Of a stretch of 64,000 nt of DNA, positions 58,615-64,000 are shown piece after piece. Made by a program: the position numbers and the translations under genes. The stretch lies in the NCBI GenBank assembly GCA_019400425.1, contig JAFREE010000015.1, forward strand, positions 223,471 through 287,470. Reading direction: 5' to 3'. How positions within the stretch are numbered: position 1 is the stretch's first letter; each line of letters begins with the position of its first letter. Below the pieces are notes generated by a model. The model was not told the origin of the DNA and made no database searches. It worked only from the letters and a program-made list of their open reading frames with translations. This DNA comes from Hymenochaete sp. R1. Taxonomy: Eukaryota > Basidiomycota > Agaricomycetes > Hymenochaetales > Hymenochaetaceae.

Positions 58615-60172
58615 ATGAGACGCTCGGGCAATAAAATCACGCTCAGGTTTCGACAGTCACGACAGGCTGAACCGTCCCCGGAGCCTGAACCAGAGCCAGA
58701 GCCGGCATCCGAAAATGACGAGAGCGAACCTGCTAATGAGGACGCCGAAGTAAACGAAGACGCACCTGCAGAGTCCGACGCTCCTCTGGAGTCAGGAGCT
58801 GAAGACGGCGACGTCAATGAAGCTTCAGAGCAAGGGGAGGCAGAGCCCATTCTGCGTGGGCGTGGACGTGGACGACCTCGAGGACGTGGTCGTGGACGTG
58901 GTCTAGCAACACCCGCTCGTCCAAGGGGTAGACCAAGGGGGACTGGTAGAGGGAGAGGCCGCCCTCGTGGCCGTCCGTCTGCATCTTTCCGTGGACGCGG
59001 TACCGGGAGTGGAGATGAGGATGATGAAAATAGGGCTACGCCAGGGGATGATTATGACGACGTGGTTGCAGATCCCGGGAAACCAAGAATCGAGGGAGAT
59101 GAATATACCATGGAGGACGACCCAGTTGGAGACACAAAGATAGATGTTAATGGAAACTTACTAGGCGGGCGCCAGTTCAAATCACAGACGTTCGTGCTTC
59201 CTGGCCGGCATCCAGAACGTCGATATATGCTTGCCATTGACGCTGCTCGTTCTTCTGGTTTCCGAGATTCGTTGTACTACTTCCGCCGTAATCCTCTCGC
59301 TCACAAGCTCATCGCGACTCAAACCGAGAAGGACTTCCTCATTGAAATAGGAAAGCTTGGTGGCCATTTGCGAACTAGAAGCGTTACTCTTGTAACCGCG
59401 CGCAGTGTGTTCAAACTTCATGGTGCCAAGACGCTTATTGACGGTCGTATTGGAGTGGATGATTACTTCGAGGAAAAGGCTATACGAGAAGCGGAAGAAA
59501 AAGGCTTCAAACCTGGTGATTACGCTTCTGAGCTAATAGAGCAGCAGCAACAAGAGAAAGCGGACGCTACCGCTGCTGCAGCAAAAGCGGAACGCTCGGG
59601 CCTTGGAATCTACCGAACTGGTGGTCCAACGACCGTCTTCGGCGGCTCTGGTCTCGGTCCGTACAGTGATGGTCCGCTAAATGTAGGGAAGAAGGCGATG
59701 CTGAACCGTGAAGGGGCGTCAGAGGAGAACTGGATGCTTATAATGGCACAACGCACACGCGAATCAAACTCCGAGTGGCTGAAAGGCCGTTATGAGTCTG
59801 TCAAGGGCTATGAGGAAGTTGAAGATGATGACGACGCTATGATGGCCAGGAGTAAACGCTCACGCAGAGACGCTGTGGGACAAACGATTGGTGTCTACGA
59901 ACCTCATACCGCAATTCCGCACTGTATTTCATTTCAATTGCTTTGTTACTCTCTTGCTCATTGCTGACTTCTATATGCTAGTCGAATCCAGCACTCAACC
60001 CACTTGTGCGAGGTGGGAGGTCGTGCCCGACGAAAAGCCGGTGCTTGGAGGGACGAAAGTGGGTAACGGTGCTTGGGGCCTTGCGAGAGTCGACACATTC
60101 ATGGAACCCGACTGGAACTCGGACAGTGAGGGGCAACAAGCAAGAGCGGTACTTCTTCGATCTGTGTCATAA
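58615..60172 (+). CDS. Chromatin-remodelling complex subunit, Rsc7/Swp82 family
   Basis: Subunit of RSC or SWI/SNF-type remodellers (yeast Rsc7/Npl6 and Swp82); nuclear. Exons 58615-59923 and 59982-60172 give 499 residues. The N-terminal 80 residues are acidic with Pro-Glu repeats. Residues about 82-130 are a Gly/Arg/Pro tract with repeated GRGRP/PRGR AT-hook-like units. The family domain follows: DEYTMEDDPVGDTKIDVNGN, LLGGRQFKSQTFVLPGRHPE, RRYMLAIDAARSSGFRDSLY, LIATQTEKDFLIEIGKLGGH, and the C-terminal VYEPHT...STQPTCARWEVVP and VLGGTKVGNGAWGLARVDT. The last of these comes from exon 2, which confirms the join. Identity at family level is secure. Confidence 0.92.
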
Positions 60173-60408
60173 AGTTGTATAATTTCCGTCCGTACGAGTT
60201 TATTTCCAGTGTAAATTTACATGCACCGGCGGCGATGCAAAGAACTCTGAGAAAGCATCAGCATCGCGGATTGGCAGCATCTACGCAACGCGTGTCATTA
60301 GTACACGACTTAAATTATTCCTATATAATGTAGCTTGCTCAGATCATTAGTATTGCAACTGTAACACTACTACCATTTCTCTGATGCGACTTTTTAATCG
60401 CCTGACCA
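60173..60408. other. Intergenic, short
   Basis: About 240 bases between two plus-strand genes. Nothing recognised. Confidence 0.4.
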
Positions 60409-62598
60409 ATGGCTAACTCCTTCGAGACTCTCAAGTCGATGCAAATCCAGCTACAGAGTATTTTCGAGTGCCTCCCACGCTTCGGCTGTGTCGTCGAATC
60501 TCCGCCCATTCTGGCGTCCGAGACAACGAACCCGCCCAACACTAACTTGACTTCCAACCTCGTAGCCAACATTGACGCCAGTGTAGTATCGAATCTACCT
60601 ATCCCGGGCTTACGCGCCTTCCAAGAAACTGTGAAACATGATATAAGCCACATGGTCAAAGTCAGTCAGAAATTTCATTTTCCATGGTACTTGCTCGTAG
60701 TGATTATACCCCGGGCCTAGTAGTTCTTCGCTCGTTATGAACGGGGCAAATGCGACGCGTCGACTTCGACGTTATCAACAAATGCACCATATCTTATTGC
60801 GGTATGGAATGAGATTGTGCGGGCACGGCAACCGGTGCTGGCTCTGGGCAAAACTTTCACTGCCGCTGCGAAGAAAACACAGACCAAGAAGCATACCAGG
60901 ACAAAGGTGGATGTCGTTGCGGACAACGGGAAACGCTGGATAAGGGTCAATACGTGCGTGATAGTCATCTTGGTTTTGGTCGCAAAATGGCTGATCGGTT
61001 TGCACAGCGTCAAAAACTCTCGACTACTGGCAGAGTTTAGGGTCTTCGACTCGTATCTGAGCGATCCAGATGAAGACCAGGAAGAAGATCAATGCTCTCC
61101 CAAAGACTTAGAGAAATGCTCTGGCGACTCCACCGATAATTATCTTGATAATTCTCTCGTCCAAATGGGAAGGACTCTTGTATCTGCCGTTCAAGCTACA
61201 GACCAAAGTCCTAAAGCCCAAATAACCTTGAGTCTTCCCCGTCTTCGTCTGGATGCGGAGACACTTTCAGTACTCGAGGGACGTGGCCTCAAGGTCATTG
61301 GTGACGTAGTCACGGAAGACGAGCGTGAACTGGATCACCGAATCGGACGTTCGATCGAAGAGCTATTAAAATTGAACATCGAAGTCATTCTGGGCGAGCA
61401 CCAATTCATTATTCCTGAAGAACTCAAGACAGTACTAGTAAACCCCAAGAAAGATCGCTTCATAATTCCTTCGCGACAACTCAATTTGGATCTGTCAGCA
61501 TTAATCGCGCTGATTTCTGACCTTACACACGCACCGCTACCAATCTCTGTCGACGAAGCACGCACCCGCTTTGTCCCCACGGCTGAGGAACGAGCGCGCT
61601 CGCGTCAGAGGCGACTGGCGCAGAAAGCGCTCTTAGCCGCTGCGAAAGGCCACATGAACAACGGTGAAACATCGTTCGATCAGAATGTAGAAGTCGAAGG
61701 GAGTAAATGCGGAATGGGTGGGGAGAGCGGCGATGCGGATGGAGATGATGTGGGGGGCACGCATTCTCAGTCTTTAGCTTCTCAGGTCTTGAGAGAGATG
61801 GACGGTGGATTACTAGACGAAATCGCGACTTGCATAAAAATATCCACTGGTGTTTCTCAAAGCGAGGACCCTGTTCCTGTACGATTTTGGACTTCTCAAG
61901 AAGCACGAGAACGGTGTCTGCGCATAGTGGATAAGATTGGAGGCCCAGGCGAGCGTCGACGCGCAGCTGCTCTATTTTTCCGATCGGAGAAGACTGAATG
62001 CAGGGGGCAAAACTCTATTCTTGGCTGCCAGTTGGCCAATGCGGAACAAGCAACCAACACGTATTGGGAGAACTCTCGACATTCCCATCTTCTAATCCCT
62101 GGACTCGTTCCACTTCGTATATTCGAAGAGGATGACGAGGTCTCAGATGAAAGCGTTCCGAACGATACCGGCGTACATCCGTTCTGGGGTGAACTCAACA
62201 GAGCGTGCATGCGTCTTCTCGATAGCGGCTCAGCTCCTCACCCTCACGCTCTGAAACCTGATATCAAGAACTGCGCGACGGCGGTGGACATCGATGACAG
62301 GGACGAGATCTCCCGTGCGCCCGTTGTGCGCTCAAATCCCCGCTTGACAACCCACACTGTTGCGACACTTGCTCGAGGGTCGGATCCACGACGTCGATGG
62401 ACGACCATCACCGCAAACAGAGCAAGTGCCCGAGAAATGGTGAAGGAAAGTGCGAAAGGCGCACAGTACGCGCCTATGGTGGAGAAAACACCGAGCGGGA
62501 AGCAAGCTATTGAGGGAGTCGAGACTGCTGTCATATGGGTCCTGGGCCCAAGGAGTCTTGCGGAGAGTATGCGTGGTGATTTAGCCCAGGCACGATAA
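60409..62598 (+). CDS. DUF1308 (UPF0415, C7orf25-like) protein
   Basis: Conserved eukaryotic protein of unknown function. Exons 60409-60660, 60724-60953 and 61008-62598 give 690 residues. The second intron (60954-61007, GTGCGT...GCACAG) is 54 nt, a multiple of three with no stop. Unspliced, it would add a false hydrophobic segment (CVIVILVLVAKWLIGLHS) in the middle of the conserved stretch KVDVVADNGKRWIRVNTVKN. The DUF1308 core continues with RLLAEFRVFDSYLSD, then RFIIPSRQLNLDLSALIALI, SDLTHAPLPISVDEARTRFV and C-terminal GVETAVIWVLGPRSLAESMR. The first intron uses a GTCAGT donor and a TAGTAG acceptor, the less certain join. The central acidic/Gly region is variable. Confidence 0.83.
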
Positions 62599-64000
62599 AG
62601 TGCTTGGGCCGTATCATCAGAGCAGAGATAAGTGCTACTATGATGCATGCACATTTTATCATTGTCATGTACTCATGTACCCTATTGCAAATGATGCAGC
62701 TGATGAAAAGCCAGACTCCATATGCCACAGAGCGCTACGAGAAAACGGAACACCTTTTTGTCCAGCTAGTCTACAGAGTAGATTTTATTTGGTGCGCGAA
62801 CATCCTTACTACTGTTTTCTTACGTTTCTTATTCAAATAGAAGTTCTTTTTTTGAACTCACCGCTAACACTATGATGCTTGATCTTGCACCCTCTTGCCT
62901 TGCGAAAAGGCAGTTATAGGAATGGCCAATTGAGATGCGAAGGTATTTGATTGCCCTCGGGCTCTGCTTCACGCTGAGTGATAAGAGGGTGTGAGGTGCG
63001 GTGCATCAACTGCAAGGACGTTCCAAAATGGCGAACGAGAGTACCTCCTGAAGATCCTAGCCGCACAGTAACTCAATTCCCGCGCCACAGCAGAGTCATT
63101 CCCAACAGTGGAGTTGTTCCACAGCTTGGACATAGCGCCTCTGTCGCGTTGCACACGGACCACTACCCAAAAACTCTATCAACATAAGATGTAAGGACCA
63201 ACGAGGGAGCATCAGAGAAAAGTACAAGAATCAGTTCGCACGAAGCTTTACGCTAGCTCGTATGAACAAACAAACATGTGTGCGTAGACAAGGTGCGTTA
63301 GCCGGAGAATCTTGATCGTTGATGCGCGTGTGCCCGAGGGGCTTTGTACTCTTTGGTAGACCTGTGCTTGGTGATGATTCTCCTATCAGACTGTTTTTGT
63401 ACTATATTACGGGCAAGGTAGCAACAATTGGAGCTTGGCGCCCATGAAAATGGAGACTGAGGTGAGCGGAAGCTTTACACACACATGAAAGGACATGGGA
63501 ACAAAGATGGGTTCCTTGGCTCAGTAGACCTGCGCGTAGTTGAATCAGATTTCGACGCAAAGCTAGGTCAAGCAGCGGCAAATGTTGATGAGCACAGGGA
63601 ATGATATCAAATTGACTTGTGTAAGTCGTGTGGGTCAAAGATACGATTAACATATGGGGAAAGAGCGACGGAATAGAAAAGTCGGCTCTAAATTATCGGA
63701 GACGGAGATAAAAAATAAGGAGCAGCAGCTATATGAACGAATCTGAATCTATTGACCTTGATCTGCTGGAGGACCCGGGCGTATCCCACAGTAGGCCTCA
63801 GGAAACTACGGGTTTTTCGATTTCCATTTTTGGTAATAGGTCTCAGGAAACTACGGGTCCGATAACCACGGATCGGCTAAAGGCCTCAGGAAAGTACGGG
63901 TCTGGCGGCTGGGATTTCAAAAGTTTTTGATGATATACGCTAGAACAGCTCGGCAGCTTTTCTTAGCGGAAAGATTCTCCATGTTTGGTAATAATTGTAC
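62599..64000. other. Intergenic at the right end, 1.4 kb, with a small repeat cluster
   Basis: Beyond the DUF1308 stop I find no supported gene. Frames of 60-90 codons occur on both strands without family similarity. The last 250 bases carry three copies of a 21-bp direct repeat (listed separately). Confidence 0.45.
63793..63901 (+). repeat. Three copies of a 21-bp direct repeat
   Basis: AGG(C/T)CTCAGGAAA(C/G)TACGGGT occurs at 63793-63813, 63838-63858 and 63881-63901, with one or two changes between copies and spacings of 45 and 43 bases. Spacing is not a multiple of three throughout, so it is conserved as DNA rather than protein. The core CCTCAGG is a palindrome. It could be a cluster of binding sites for a transcription factor of a gene that starts beyond the window. 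Confidence 0.75.

Noticed and set aside
62600..63190. Frames of 60-90 codons after the DUF1308 gene
   Set aside because: No family similarity, no splice partners, overlapping on both strands.

Overview
The window reads as nuclear DNA of a basidiomycete fungus, most likely an agaricomycete. Genes are dense, on both strands, and cut by many 50-65 nt GT...AG introns. Several families have the form typical of mushroom-forming fungi: Kre9/KNH-like secreted proteins, S10 carboxypeptidases of the S1 type, fungal S41 peptidases, and a very long low-complexity PH-domain protein. Gene models were spliced by hand from reading frames, splice sites and family conservation. Exon joins are given where the phases add up to an open frame.

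Layout. 1-1848 is the 3' part of an unrecognised gene (+). 2157-4124 is mitochondrial HSP60 (+). 4691-4807 is an intron-containing tRNA-Leu(CAA). 5138-5654 is mitochondrial ribosomal protein uL14m (+). 6269-11234 holds two tandem serine carboxypeptidases (-). 12247-14347 is hexokinase (+). 15049-16671 is Sec61 alpha (-). 17045-25579 is a block of alpha/beta hydrolase (-), calcineurin-like phosphoesterase (-), and a second alpha/beta hydrolase (+). 26138-27340 is a Yip1-family membrane protein (-). 27834-28819 is a two-module Kre9/KNH-like secreted protein (-).

From 30.5 kb: an FHA-domain protein with Ki-67-like features (30546-33923, -) is divergent from tubulin cofactor C (34181-35418, +). 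A 12.3 kb gene for a PH-domain protein of about 3,821 residues follows (35826-48080, +). Then come a small Cys-rich protein (48604-49162, -), a putative Rrn9-like Pol I factor (49867-50877, -), the 25-residue ribosomal protein eL41 (51151-51288, +), a second calcineurin-like phosphoesterase (51783-54451, -), an S41 peptidase (54989-58025, -), an RSC7/SWP82-type chromatin remodeller subunit (58615-60172, +) and a DUF1308 protein (60409-62598, +). The right end is non-coding apart from a small direct-repeat cluster.

Most genes are single-copy housekeeping functions: protein folding, mitochondrial and cytosolic ribosomes, glycolysis, the secretory pathway, the cytoskeleton, chromatin and Pol I transcription. 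Mixed in is a set of secreted or vacuolar hydrolases, several duplicated locally (S10 pair, phosphoesterase pair, alpha/beta hydrolase pair). Several of these hydrolase genes have a recognisable TATA box about 60-105 nt before the start codon. I saw no transposon, CRISPR array, prophage or obvious biosynthetic cluster. The strongest leads are the Ki-67-like FHA protein, the giant PH-domain protein, the two alpha/beta hydrolases that both end in a peroxisomal-type ARL, and small spliced genes that simple ORF scans miss.
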